A DNA stretch of 11,298 nt from an uncultured Opitutia bacterium (GTDB lineage: Bacteria > Verrucomicrobiota > Verrucomicrobiia > Opitutales > UBA953). The notes beneath the pieces are model-generated. The model was not told the DNA's origin and did not search any database. It saw nothing but the letters and a program-made list of their open reading frames with translations. The stretch is from contig CALEEU010000370.1 of NCBI GenBank assembly GCA_937875975.1, forward strand, positions 1-11,298. The letters run 5' to 3'. A program made the translations under genes and the position numbers. Below, in pieces: positions 11,297-11,298 of this stretch. Numbering within the stretch: the stretch's first letter is position 1; each line of letters opens with the position of its first letter.

Positions 11297-11298
11297 AA

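Larger units (their letters stand above)
10995..11298. other. Intergenic island after the transporter, running off the window
   Basis: These 304 bases after the transporter stop contain no gene I can support. In order they hold a post-stop hairpin (10995-11018), the 17-bp word and octamers (11020-11048), a heptamer tract (11067-11100), TGCAAA hairpin unit C (11106-11146), the diverged GAGGGCCGAAGG word (11162-11173) and a REPIN-like inverted pair (11172-11296). All but the last are shared with one or both of the other two islands. Confidence 0.75.

Noticed and set aside
1..11298. A complete defence, toxin-antitoxin or biosynthetic system
   Set aside because: No gene shows such domains; the protein-coding content is secretion, RmuC, SlyD, sugar transport and two unknowns, with no clustered accessory operon.

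Overview
The window is GC-rich (roughly two thirds G+C in genes) and comes from a Gram-negative-type bacterium: it encodes an outer-membrane secretin with a signal peptide. I favour a Verrucomicrobiota/Opitutales-like or related planctobacterial lineage because of the gene mix, the lack of Shine-Dalgarno sequences and the style of the intergenic DNA. This is inference and no marker here proves it.

Layout. 1-339: 3' end of a plus-strand gene whose C-terminal fold looks GspM/PilO-like. 340-674: convergent intergenic island full of short repeats. 675-5709 (minus): a tight gspD-gspE-gspF operon with gaps of 1 and 6 nt, encoding secretin, assembly ATPase and inner-membrane platform of a type II secretion (or related type IV pilus-like) machine. 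5710-5905: AT-richer divergent promoter region. 5906-6445 (plus): unrecognised cytoplasmic protein. 6496-7854 (plus): rmuC, a membrane-anchored coiled-coil nuclease-family protein. 7868-7943 (minus): tRNA-Ala(CGC) with encoded CCA. 8053-8715 (plus): slyD-type FKBP isomerase with a cysteine-rich tail, followed by a strong terminator. 8842-9288 (plus): small exported protein of unknown function. 9289-9683: second repeat island. 9684-10994 (plus): FHS/FucP-like sugar MFS transporter. 10995-11298: third repeat island.

Functionally this is mostly core or housekeeping material (secretion, DNA maintenance, protein folding, sugar uptake), and I see no classical mobile element, phage gene, CRISPR array or defence operon. 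The unusual content is in the three noncoding islands. They share a mosaic of short elements absent from the other intergenic gaps: (i) TGCAAAAGTGCAAA-type repeats flanking small hairpins whose stem sequence changes from copy to copy; (ii) degenerate 7-bp tandem tracts (CRGGTGN); (iii) a 17-bp word inside degenerate 8-bp tracts placed just after a hairpin that follows a stop codon; (iv) a GAGGGCCGGAGGAA word; and (v) at 11172-11296 a REPIN-like pair of inverted GTAG-hairpins with conserved flanks but unrelated stems. These are the best candidates for something undescribed.

No clear Shine-Dalgarno sequence precedes any of the eight complete coding starts, so start choices rest on protein content and signal peptides.
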